Assembly: GCF_963678635.1 (NCBI RefSeq) | Contig: NC_087062.1 | Span: 5,694,193-5,758,192 of the forward strand | Direction: 5' to 3' | Origin: Symsagittifera roscoffensis | Taxonomy: Eukaryota; Xenacoelomorpha; Acoela; Convolutidae | DNA length: 64,000 bases | In this document: positions 36,029-45,500 of the stretch, piece after piece | Numbering within the stretch: the stretch's first letter is position 1 | How the letters are laid out: each line of letters begins with the position of its first letter | Position numbers and translations under genes: made by a program | The notes under the pieces: generated by a model | The model's database searches: none | What the model was told of the DNA's origin: nothing | What the model saw: the letters and a program-made list of their open reading frames with translations, nothing else

Positions 36029-37822
36029 TTAGTCGTCGGGGAAAAAACCGTGGGGGAAGATGTCGTGAATTAGTTCTGAAGTTGTTAGTAGTTTAGCTAA
36101 GATGCGGATGATATTTTTAGTTTGAAGCAGTGGCCAAAGCATTTGAAGTGCCTTAATGGTGGTTAGTTCTTCAGTGCCAACTGCAAACTCATAAGGTGTG
36201 TTTTGGATTAAGTTATATAATTTGTGGTTAAATTTAGTATTGTGGATGAATTCTAAAATTGGGATTTCAATAGGCTGTACAAACTCGTGCGGGATAAGGA
36301 AGGGTCGGGATTCTTCTGCGTTGAAGGTCTTGGTGATGGGGCAGAAAATGTACATTTGGGTTATGGGGTCATAATTACGGAGAATACCATGAAGGTTAGT
36401 GTCTTTAATACAATATGTGAAATTTAGGAAATACGGTGAAGTGTATTTTGAATTGATGAATTGAAAGCGATGGTGTGGTTGTCTAGAGGGTGTGTGGAGG
36501 TCAAAGTGATTTTGGATGAAACGATAGTAACTGTATGTATGTGTTTGTTTAGTTCGCAACATAATATCGTGTGAGCAGTGTAAATCTCTTTCGTGTGGTG
36601 CAAGGAAATGAAAGGTTAGTGAAAAGATTTGGAAGCGTTCTTTAAAACTTTCGTATGCTTGTGTGTTTGTTAGTGCTTCTGAAATAATGTGATCAAACTT
36701 TCGGTCGAAGATGTTTAGTGTAAATACATATGGTGTCTTGATGAAAAATTTCTCGGTGATTTGTGGATTAGCGAAGCGATCGTCGTCTAAGAATTGATCT
36801 TGGTTAGCTCTGATGATGTTGTGATCGTAGTATTCTAGTGTATATTCATTAGCTCTAGGTGCAGTGTGTATTTTTAGTGATTTTTTGTATCCTACGTAAG
36901 TAAATTGTCTAGCGGTGAGTGGTGTAGTTAGTCGATATAGTATGTCTTTGTTTCGGTCTATATCGATGGAAGTGTTGGTTAAAGGTAAGCAAAGAGGGTT
37001 AGTGAAATGATAATATGAGGTCCAAGAGAGAGTGGGCATTAAAACGTATTCGTCTACAAAGTTGCGTGTTTCGTTAGCGTCATGAGGGGTGTTTAAGGTG
37101 TATTGTGGAAATGAGGGTAAGGTGATAGCTAAAAATTCTCTAGTGGTAGTATGCTGGGGGTGGTTGATGTATTCACGGGCTGTTCCTGGTTTTGCTGGGA
37201 AAGGATGGTTGGGGAATTTTCTTTTAAAAGTGCGGTAAGCTCTATTAGTGTTGAGTGAAGATTCAGTTGATGTGGATGATGGTGCTAATGATTCAGTATA
37301 ATTTGAAGAGGGTGTAGGGGGATTGGATGAATTTGTAGTGGAGGAGATTTGGTTTATGGTCGGGGTGTTAAGGTGGTAGGGTTGTTGTTGGAGGGTAATA
37401 AAATTGTCTAGCTCTGGGGAGATTCGGGGGGTATCTGGAGATGATTGGTCAGAATGGTATGAGGAGTAGGTTGGGGTAACTTGGGAAGCATAAGAGGGTG
37501 TAGGAGTGATTGGGTCAGGGTTATTTGATAATATGGGTTGAAAAGGAGGTTGAGAAAAATGAGAGGGGTTATGAAAATTATTGGATGGAGATGGTTCTGA
37601 GTCGGCAAATTCATCGGGGGTTTCAATATTCGGGTTATTTAGCTGTGAGATGGAGTATAAAACTGAAATTTGTGAGTTAGTGTCGGAATTCATGCCTGAT
37701 GTTACATTGCTAGATGGAAAATCGGGTGGCGGAAAAGCAAAAAGTGGTATTATTGGGAATGAAGAGGTAAGGTTGGTTGGATGGGAATTTGATCGATGGA
37801 GTGATCCAAGTTGGCGGCTCAT
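36029..37822 (-). CDS. Retroelement 3' ORF, 597-aa protein of unknown function
   Basis: The ORF is ATG-initiated and intact. Its start overlaps the Env stop in the tetranucleotide ATGA (37822-37819), one frame back, so translation may be coupled to Env termination. The first ~210 residues are a Pro/Ser/Thr/Asn-rich region, probably disordered. The remaining ~385 residues have globular composition rich in aromatic residues, His and Arg, with few Cys. There is no signal peptide and no transmembrane segment, so the product is likely intracellular. I recognise no domain. The layout (Pro/Ser-rich N-terminus, folded C-terminus) resembles that of the ATG-less ORF upstream of Env, which raises the possibility of related or paired accessory proteins. 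Confidence 0.8.
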   Translation of the reverse strand: MSRQLGSLHRSNSHPTNLTSSFPIIPLFAFPPPDFPSSNVTSGMNSDTNSQISVLYSISQLNNPNIETPDEFADSEPSPSNNFHNPSHFSQPPFQPILSNNPDPITPTPSYASQVTPTYSSYHSDQSSPDTPRISPELDNFITLQQQPYHLNTPTINQISSTTNSSNPPTPSSNYTESLAPSSTSTESSLNTNRAYRTFKRKFPNHPFPAKPGTAREYINHPQHTTTREFLAITLPSFPQYTLNTPHDANETRNFVDEYVLMPTLSWTSYYHFTNPLCLPLTNTSIDIDRNKDILYRLTTPLTARQFTYVGYKKSLKIHTAPRANEYTLEYYDHNIIRANQDQFLDDDRFANPQITEKFFIKTPYVFTLNIFDRKFDHIISEALTNTQAYESFKERFQIFSLTFHFLAPHERDLHCSHDIMLRTKQTHTYSYYRFIQNHFDLHTPSRQPHHRFQFINSKYTSPYFLNFTYCIKDTNLHGILRNYDPITQMYIFCPITKTFNAEESRPFLIPHEFVQPIEIPILEFIHNTKFNHKLYNLIQNTPYEFAVGTEELTTIKALQMLWPLLQTKNIIRILAKLLTTSELIHDIFPHGFFPDD

Positions 37823-40437
37823 CGTGGGCTAAAAAAATTATTATTTTGAGATTGAAAAGCGGTGGTATGGGGTTGTTCAATAATTTGTTCATAAGTATTA
37901 TCATCGTGTGATTGATGTGTCATTATATGTTGGACGGGACTTTGTGAAGTATTGAGTCTAAAATTTGGATTATGTGTGATTGCTAAATTTCGAAAATTTC
38001 GTGGGACTAGGGATAGTGGATGGTTATTTGGTAGGGGTGGTAATTGTGGTGCCGTTGGCTGCGTGTCGACATTGTTTTGTTCTTCGTCATATGTATTTTG
38101 TCGTGTTGTTATTTTTGTGTTATATTCTTTTATTTGTGCGTCTAAAAGAATTTTGTTTATAGATGTGGAAAAAATTCCAAAAAATCCTGCAAAGAGTATG
38201 CGTGCTACGCTTGCTTGTCTGTTTACTTGTGTGTGTATAGCACATGTATTGTAGATTCCTTTTAAGAGTGAGAAAAGAAATCCAATAAAGTTAAACATTG
38301 CGTATAAAATAGTCAATTTTTCTAAGATGTAGTAGGGCCATCCTAGAAAATCGAGGATCTCATTTTTGAGTGTAACAAAGCTAAAAATGTTAATTGGTGA
38401 TATATCTTGGGGACGGTATTTTTCGCCGTTTAGATATATATAATCTTTAATGTCTTTAAAATATCCGCTATAGTCTTGTGTGTAGATATCGGCAAAACCT
38501 GCAGTTTCTGCAAGTTTGCGTAAATTTTGGTCTATTGATTGTCTTTGTATAGTGTCCATTTGTGTTAATAATTCTTGGAATTGTTGTGTTCTAATGTGAT
38601 GTTGAATATCTGATTTTGAATAGATTCCTATTGATTGTAAGTCTATATTTGGGTTTCGAGCGATAGCGCGAATGCTTTCTGGTGAAAATTTTTTGAGTGA
38701 TTGCATTAATGTGGGATATGGAGTGAGAAGATAATATTTATTTTCATCAGGGTTTAGTTGTACTACATTGTGGCTATTTTCTGATCCACATGGGACTGCG
38801 GTATCCCAGAAATAGGTTCTTCGTGAAAGTGTATCCACGAAATGTACTTTATTTTTATAAAAGATAGGGATTCTTTTATAACATCGTTTATCTTCAAAAA
38901 CGTATAGTGGTGATACTTTTTTAGTACAAGTATAGAACCATAAGATGTTTCCTTCGTAGTCTAAAAAATTTGATCTATTTCCTGATAATAAGTATCCTGC
39001 GTAGGGTATTTTTAATACTGCTAGTGCAAGTGATTGTAATATTTGTGTTCGTTCTAATTCGCATAGTTGATGTAGTGTTTCTAATTCGGAGAGTGACATT
39101 TCTTGAAAAATGCGGCTAATTGTATAGTCTAGTTTCATATCCAAATGAATATCATAGTGGATATTACCAAAATATGTAGTATTCATTAGTGATAATTCTT
39201 GTAAGCGTGTGCTTCTGGTGTCATAAGGTTTTAGATGTCCACCAGGTTGTCCGTTGCTTTTTTCAAAATTAACTGGTATATAGGATGTTCCTTCGTTTAG
39301 AGGATGACCTGTGGCGTATGGGTCTATTTTTACTTTTCCAGTGGTCATGTCGAATCCTTTTTCATATTCAACTAATATTTCAGAGTATTGTGTTCTGTGA
39401 AGTGGATTCCTGTATTTACATGCAAGTTCTGTTTCTTGATATATTTGAAAACGTGTCAATTTATTTTCTATATTGTCTATGTTTCTAAAATCGGAACTTA
39501 GTTTGCGTGATGGATGGACTTGTTCATATGGAATTGATTGTATGAAATATTTTTCGTGAAATTTTATCATACGAGCGTGTATTTTTGCTACTTGAAATGT
39601 TGTACATGTGTCTTCGGGGAACCAAACAATTGTTGCTTGTGTTCTTGTTGTAGGGTCGCAATATCCTTGATCATTTTTACAAGGTAGTCGGATTCCTTGA
39701 TAGATCATTGTATTATCAGATAAATCTCGTGTGAGTTGTATTTTTTCGAGTTGTATTTTCCAATCGAAAAACATTATTTCTTGGTATCCTTTATTTTTCG
39801 TGTCTGCTTTGCAGTTTGATGGGTTATTTATACCAATGTGTGGTATCCAGTGTTTATCATGTAGGTCATAGGTTAATCGTCCGTGTGCGCCGTTATACGG
39901 GTATTTTTCGTCTAGTTTTATATGTCCTTGGTGTCTTTCAAGTTGTGATTGATGTACAGAGTCTGAAAAAACTTGAAAATTAACTAATTTTCTTTGGGAG
40001 TTTTTATTTTGTGTGATGTTTAGTCTAAGTAATTCATTTTTACAATCGTCGGGATTGAGATGTAAAAGACGTTCTATATTACTTTGATAGAATGATTCAT
40101 GGTCAAGTCGATTTTTGTTTCCGTTCGAGACTTGTGAACAATGTACTTTCTTTTCGGAAAATGTTGCTGTGAATTTATAACCTGTAACTGTTGTAGCTCG
40201 GGCTTTTGAATAGAGTGTTGCTATTATATCTGTGGTTTCTATAGCTTGTGGTTCTGTTTCACATTGTGATACTTGATTGATTGCATATTTATGTAGTGTT
40301 TTTTGTTCATTTTCTTCGCAATCGTAATGTGTTACTAATAAATCTTGTGGTCCTGTACGAGGGGAAGGGTTTATGTGTTGATTTGAGGTTACTAGAAAAA
40401 GGAGTTGGAGAAAAATTAATAATTTTAGAATATACAT
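37819..40437 (-). CDS. Retroelement Env-like glycoprotein (872 aa)
   Basis: It begins with a clear signal peptide (basic-free hydrophobic core in residues 3-17, cleavage near residue 18). A ~680-residue ectodomain follows with many Cys (for example residues 40, 59, 100, 132, 209, 253, 260, 278, 340, 459, 504, 519 and 550) and several N-glycosylation sequons. Strongly hydrophobic segments lie at ~706-735 and ~745-765, followed by a ~105-residue Pro/Asn/Gln-rich tail. This is the architecture of a class I or III viral surface glycoprotein. I see no convincing furin-type cleavage site and cannot assign the glycoprotein class by eye. Its position after pol matches env. The start lies inside the last codons of the ATG-less ORF (13-nt overlap) and its stop overlaps the next start as ATGA. 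The ORF is intact. Confidence 0.85.
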   Translation of the reverse strand: MYILKLLIFLQLLFLVTSNQHINPSPRTGPQDLLVTHYDCEENEQKTLHKYAINQVSQCETEPQAIETTDIIATLYSKARATTVTGYKFTATFSEKKVHCSQVSNGNKNRLDHESFYQSNIERLLHLNPDDCKNELLRLNITQNKNSQRKLVNFQVFSDSVHQSQLERHQGHIKLDEKYPYNGAHGRLTYDLHDKHWIPHIGINNPSNCKADTKNKGYQEIMFFDWKIQLEKIQLTRDLSDNTMIYQGIRLPCKNDQGYCDPTTRTQATIVWFPEDTCTTFQVAKIHARMIKFHEKYFIQSIPYEQVHPSRKLSSDFRNIDNIENKLTRFQIYQETELACKYRNPLHRTQYSEILVEYEKGFDMTTGKVKIDPYATGHPLNEGTSYIPVNFEKSNGQPGGHLKPYDTRSTRLQELSLMNTTYFGNIHYDIHLDMKLDYTISRIFQEMSLSELETLHQLCELERTQILQSLALAVLKIPYAGYLLSGNRSNFLDYEGNILWFYTCTKKVSPLYVFEDKRCYKRIPIFYKNKVHFVDTLSRRTYFWDTAVPCGSENSHNVVQLNPDENKYYLLTPYPTLMQSLKKFSPESIRAIARNPNIDLQSIGIYSKSDIQHHIRTQQFQELLTQMDTIQRQSIDQNLRKLAETAGFADIYTQDYSGYFKDIKDYIYLNGEKYRPQDISPINIFSFVTLKNEILDFLGWPYYILEKLTILYAMFNFIGFLFSLLKGIYNTCAIHTQVNRQASVARILFAGFFGIFSTSINKILLDAQIKEYNTKITTRQNTYDEEQNNVDTQPTAPQLPPLPNNHPLSLVPRNFRNLAITHNPNFRLNTSQSPVQHIMTHQSHDDNTYEQIIEQPHTTAFQSQNNNFFSPR

Positions 40438-41561
40438 GTGTATGATAATCCTGAGTATGGGTTATAAAATGTAATGTAACCAATTGTGTTTTTGGTGTAT
40501 CTGTCGTATTTATATATTACTTCAGTAGTTATAAACGGTGGTGGTAGTGATTGAGCTGTTATGTTAGGTGGATTTAATGGGTAGGGATGTTGTGTAATAT
40601 TGTTTAATTTAACTGTGATTTCAAACTTTAATTGTAAACTGTTTTGTTGGAGTATTTGAATATTGTGATCACGGATATCATTGTGAATATCTTGGCGATA
40701 TTGTAATCTATTAAGTGCCCAGTTATGAAGGCGGTTACTTTCTTGATGTTGTCCAAATAGTGGTGGAGGTGCTGTGAATGTATTCCAATCTAATCTTAAA
40801 GGAATATTTATTGATGATTGTTCTCGATATCTGGCGTCGAGATTATTTGGAAAATTTAAGTTAAAGGGTAGTGGTGAAAACTGACTTATTGATGGTGTTG
40901 ATGGTAGTGATAATGTTTCTGGTAGTGATGAGGATGTTGTTGTATCCGTAGAAATATCTATGGGGTCATTGACTAAATTTGGTTCACCTTGTGTAAATGA
41001 ATTTGTAGTCCAATATGGCAGTCGTGATGTTAGGTTTGGGGGGTTAAAGGGATTTTCTCGTATTTGTTCAGATGTTGGTGTTGAACCTAAGTAGTCTGAA
41101 GGTAGACTTGAAGTGCTTCGTTGTGAAAAAAGTGTAGGAGTTTCTGGTGTGATACCAGTGGTGTTTTCTGGAGTGGTTTGTGTTGGGGATTGAGGTATAT
41201 CAAAATGAACTCGGGGAGTTTGAAAATTTCTATTTCGTCGAGGATGTATAATTTGTCTATTTATTTCTGTTGTGTTTTGGTTTTGACTAAGGTTTCGTAT
41301 TCTACTTAGTTCTTGTGGTAGTGTTGGGTAAAGATTATATGTTGGTTCACTTAGAGGTGCTTGTCGTTGAACTGGTTCTAGTGGTTCAGATAAACGAGCG
41401 TGCCGTTCTTCAAAAGTGTATGGATTGTCTTGAAAAGAAATTCTTGTAGATGTTGGAGGATTTTGAGTAGTTGAAGGTGGTGTTTGGTTATCTTGGGATG
41501 ATGTCGGTGAAGACTGATTCTGTGACTGTTGGGTAGCAATTTTTGATGGATTTTTGAATTG
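40425..41561 (-). CDS. Retroelement ORF without any ATG, 378 codons
   Basis: The frame is open from just after a TAA at 41564-41562 to the TAA at 40427-40425 and contains no ATG, GTG or TTG in frame. I checked it codon by codon and found no stop. The first ~200 codons encode a Pro/Ser/Thr/Gln/Asn-rich region. The last ~170 have mixed, globular composition. A 1.1-kb stop-free frame of this composition in an intact element is very unlikely to be non-coding. It must be expressed by splicing to an upstream start, by a non-AUG start (one CTG is present mid-frame) or by frameshifting. The frame is one back from Env (-1 relation), with a 13-nt overlap. Function unknown. Confidence 0.7.
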   Translation of the reverse strand, partial: QFKNPSKIATQQSQNQSSPTSSQDNQTPPSTTQNPPTSTRISFQDNPYTFEERHARLSEPLEPVQRQAPLSEPTYNLYPTLPQELSRIRNLSQNQNTTEINRQIIHPRRNRNFQTPRVHFDIPQSPTQTTPENTTGITPETPTLFSQRSTSSLPSDYLGSTPTSEQIRENPFNPPNLTSRLPYWTTNSFTQGEPNLVNDPIDISTDTTTSSSLPETLSLPSTPSISQFSPLPFNLNFPNNLDARYREQSSINIPLRLDWNTFTAPPPLFGQHQESNRLHNWALNRLQYRQDIHNDIRDHNIQILQQNSLQLKFEITVKLNNITQHPYPLNPPNITAQSLPPPFITTEVIYKYDRYTKNTIGYITFYNPYSGLSYTCIF

Positions 41562-41566
41562 TTACT

Positions 41567-41755
41567 TTAGTGGGAAGGTTTATGTTTATTATAATATTCT
41601 TCCAAAAAAATAATGAGAAAAATTGTTGCTAGGGCAAATGTGATGATTGCTTTCTTTATACATTTACATATTGTCAAAATGAGGGATGATAAAAATGTTA
41701 TGAAGATTACAAACAATAAAAAAATATCAGTTCTACTGAAAATTGTTCGTATCAT
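41567..41755 (-). CDS. Small transmembrane protein 2 of the retroelement (62 aa)
   Basis: The ORF is ATG-initiated. It contains two hydrophobic stretches (about residues 10-29 and 34-51) separated by a short Cys/Lys loop, with a polar tail. Its start overlaps the stop of the preceding small ORF as ATGA (41755-41752). Size and layout recall the small hydrophobic proteins of some viruses, but that is an analogy only. It could also be a chance AT-rich ORF. The ATGA coupling and pairing with a similar neighbour argue against that. Confidence 0.45.
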   Translation of the reverse strand: MIRTIFSRTDIFLLFVIFITFLSSLILTICKCIKKAIITFALATIFLIIFLEEYYNKHKPSH

Positions 41756-41982
41756 TTAGACAAGTTATTAAAATCGTACCTGTGGATATATTCAAGGGTT
41801 TTGGAAAGTTGGAGGAATAGTTCAATTATTGTGTAGAAAATTAAAAAAATGTTACAAAAAATTATTATGATTATTAGAAAAGATTCAATGATATCAAAAA
41901 GAAATATTATAAAGGCTTGAAGTATTGAAAAAAAATGTTTAAAATTGATAAGTATTTGAGCGACTGTTTGAGAGAAAAGCAT
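41752..41982 (-). CDS. Small transmembrane protein 1 of the retroelement (76 aa)
   Basis: The ORF is ATG-initiated and almost wholly hydrophobic from residue ~13 to ~60 (Ile/Phe/Leu-rich, very few charges), probably two membrane helices, with a polar C-terminal end. It lies between pol and the env cluster and overlaps the next small ORF by the ATGA junction. I recognise no family. The alternative is low-complexity AT-rich sequence that happens to be open. Confidence 0.45.
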   Translation of the reverse strand: MLFSQTVAQILINFKHFFSILQAFIIFLFDIIESFLIIIIIFCNIFLIFYTIIELFLQLSKTLEYIHRYDFNNLSK

Positions 41983-42582
41983 TTAAGAAATGATCTCTTG
42001 GTCGAATATTTTTTGCTGTTTGAGGCGATTTTCTAGTGTGGTCGAATTATTTATTAGTTTTTTGACAAGTGGGTTGAGTTTTGTAAAAAATTGTTGGGGG
42101 CAATTTTCATGGTGACTGGGAGGTCGTCTTTTTCTTTATTTTTGTTTGTCAAATGATCCGGGGTATGGTGAGATTTTTATACTTTAGGCTAATTAAAATC
42201 TTCATTTTGTTACTTTAGGCTAAGTTATCAAATTTGTTTTGGGGGTATTCGTGGTCTGAGTTGGGGAAATATTGTTGATCTTTGGGTTATTAGATAAGGG
42301 AGGGGTACGGTATTATGGTGATATTTATTTTAGCTGTCAAGTTGGAGTGGTTTGCTTATTTTTGACCTGGAGGTTGTAAAGTTATAGTTAGAGATGTGCC
42401 TGGAGTTCTAGATTATTCGTCTAATTGATCTTAGTTTGAGTTAGAGAAAGTGGCGGATTGGATGAATCCTATTGGTCTATTTTGAACTAGAATTATTGCG
42501 TACTTGTGAGCATGTTATTTTGAAAAATTGAAATGAAAAATGTTACGGAGGTTTCAAGATTGTGAAGTATAAAATTTTAAAA
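41983..42582 (-). other. Pol-to-env spacer of the retroelement
   Basis: This 600-nt gap has no coding-strand ORF. On the coding strand a pyrimidine-rich ACAACCTCCAG ends at 42367 and looks like a 3' splice acceptor. A spliced subgenomic mRNA for the 3' ORFs would be the usual retroviral solution. Confidence 0.4.
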
Positions 42583-45500
42583 TTACTTTTTAAATTCTAC
42601 TTTCTTTAATATTTTAGATTGGGGGATGAACATTTTGTAGTTTTTACGTGGTTGATTTCGGAGTCTTGTTGTTTTTCTATGTTCTGATTTGTCTATTTCT
42701 TCTTGGGGTATTATTTGTTCTGTCATTTTTCTATTTTTTCTTTGTTTTGGAGATTCTTTATGGTTTTGTGTATTGTTTTTGGTAGCTGTTGGTTTTGTGT
42801 TTTGATTTTCGGTGGGGTTATCGTTTTGTTCTGTATTTTTCAGATGTGGTTCATTTTGAACGATTTTTAATCCTGTGAAAGAATATAATTGGGTTAATTC
42901 GCGGAGTGCGTATTCTTTTGGGTAATAAGGTAATAGGTTGTTTCGGTGCTGAACGATTTCTTTTTTGTTTGAATCGATAATCTTATATGTGACATCAGTG
43001 GGTTTTGCAATTATTTGGTAGGGGCCTTTTCGGAGGGGTTGTAATTTTTTAGAAATTCCTTTGTGAGTATTAAAGTTAGGTATTAAAACAAATGTTCCAA
43101 TTTTTAAATCGGAAGCTGGTGTAAAACGTGAATTGATTTGTTCATTTATGTTTTGTCTTTGTAATAACTTTTTCGTTATTTTTTGGTAAATTTCATTGTG
43201 TTTCTTATCTCTATTTAAAATCCATTCGGTGTGTGTACCGGAGGCTAATTTAAGAATTTGTGGGTGATGAAAATGATCTTCATCGTGTGTATGTAAAGGT
43301 AGGTTATAACAAATTGAGTCTTTATTTGGTTGACAATAACCTTGTGCGTTTTTATGTGAATTTGCTGTAAACATTATTGGTTTGCGTGGCTTTTGGTTAA
43401 AAACCATTTCGTATGGTGACATTCCTAAAGTTGTCGTAATTTGTGAATTATATGCTAAGGGAAATAATTTTACATCTGCTGACCATTCTGTATATTTCGT
43501 ATCATTTCCGTTGATGATACATCTAAGATATTCTTGTAGTGAACGGTTCATACCTTCGACTAAGCCGTTTGTCCAAGGTGCATGAGATGTACGTGGTTTG
43601 TGTTTAATGTTGTATAAATGACATAGTGTTATTATTTCATTATTTATGAATTCTGTACCATTGTCTGTAACTAAAATTTCTGGTAGTCCAAATTTTGCTA
43701 TCCAGTGTTCATAGAGTGTTGTATATGCGTAATAAGCATTACAATGTGGTACTGGGTTAAGTGCTACATAATGTGTAAATGCGTCAACAATTACCATAAT
43801 GTAGGAGTTTCCTTCTGATGAGGGTGAAATTGGGCCTTTAGTATCAAATGAGATACGGTGATTAAAGTATAAACTTTGTCCTTTAAAATCTTGTTTTTGT
43901 GCTATTTGTTTTTGATTTGGGTAAGGTTTATTTAGCTGACATACTATACAATCATTGCATAGTACTTTTATCCAAATTGGTGCATTTGGGAAGTAAAAAT
44001 TTTGTATAAAATTTGAATATGTTTTCTCTGATCCAGAGTGTCCTTTAATATTTTGTGTATGTGAAATATTAAAAGCTATAAGAATCATACTTAAAGGGAG
44101 ACAGGGAACTGTAGATTCATTTTGATTATACTCTAAAAGGTCTGTATTTTCGTTAATTGTTGTATTGTTAAACTTGCGAAAGTATCGGAGGAGTGTTTTG
44201 TTTCCTAGAATGGTTGAATCTGCTTTGATAGGTTTAGTTTTATATTTGTGCCATGATTTCAGTTGTCGAATTACTGGGTCAAGGTTTTGATATTGTTTCA
44301 GTGTTGAAATTGTAATTGTTTCTGTTGGGGGGAGAAAAATGTTTTCAATTTCGAATTTAGATAAGGGTATTGTATCAAGTGGGTCGTGAAGGTCAAAAAC
44401 TTGATTTATTGTGTATTTTGAATCATTTGTTTGTGGTCCTGATAAATTTATTTTATCAGTTAAATCTTCTTTTTCAATTAGTGGAAAATGGTCTTTTTTA
44501 GGTAGGTGTTGTTTTGTTCGTTTTTGTTGGGTGTTATTTTTTATCCATTGAGAATATGGAATCGGTTTAAAAGTTGATGTTCCAAGTAGGTCAACTTCAT
44601 AATGATTATTTTGACAATCTAAATAAAGTGGGAAATGTTGTAAATTATTTATTTGTGATTGTTCAATATCAGTTTTAACTGCATATTTGCATTCTAATCG
44701 GGGTGATGTTTCGTTTTCTGCAAGGTAGAATTTTATGTTTTTGGGTATTTCAACTGTTGTTTTTCGTGTAAGTAATTCAGGTGGTGTATTTCGACTTAAG
44801 GTGTCTGGTAATGCAAGATTTTTTCCTGCAGTCCAAACTATATGTAAGTTTGGAAATTTCATTAGAATTAATTGAAATCTGTAAACTCGGTGGTTTGGGT
44901 TAGATTTCTGTGTGAAAAGAAAAATGATTGGTTTGTGATCTGTGAATAAAACTGTGGGATGTTTTGATCCAAGTATCAGAAATTCATATTCTGTAAGTGT
45001 ATATATTATGGCTGTACATTCTCTCATTAGAGTTGAGAGTCTTAGCTCTGCTTGAGTGAATAATCGAGAATTTGCTGATATGAGATTCATTTTATTTGTA
45101 CCATTATGTGATTGTAATAATGCTGCGCCGATGCCAAAGTTCGAAGCATCGCACATTGCATAAAATGGTTGATCAGGGTCTGGAATTGTGTTTGAAATTT
45201 GTTCAGTTAAAAGTTTCTTTATTTCTTCGAATCGTGTTTGATGTTCTGTATTCCATTCAAAGTTATTTTGTTGTCTAAGGATGTTATAAAATGGTCGTAG
45301 ATACAATTGCATTTTATAAACATATTTACTTAAAAAGTTTAACATTCCAAGGAATTCTTGGATTTTCTTTTTATTTGTTGGTGGTTGAAGTTTTTGAATA
45401 GCGTCAATGCGTGATTTCAGTGGAGTTATTGTTTTTCTTTCTATGTTATGTCCTAAGAATTTAACTCTTGTCAAAAAGAAGTGTGATTTATCGGGGGCGG

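Noticed and set aside
37581-38254. Plus-strand ORFs of 60-100 codons across the Env/597-aa junction
   Set aside because: Antisense shadows of the minus-strand genes with no domain content.
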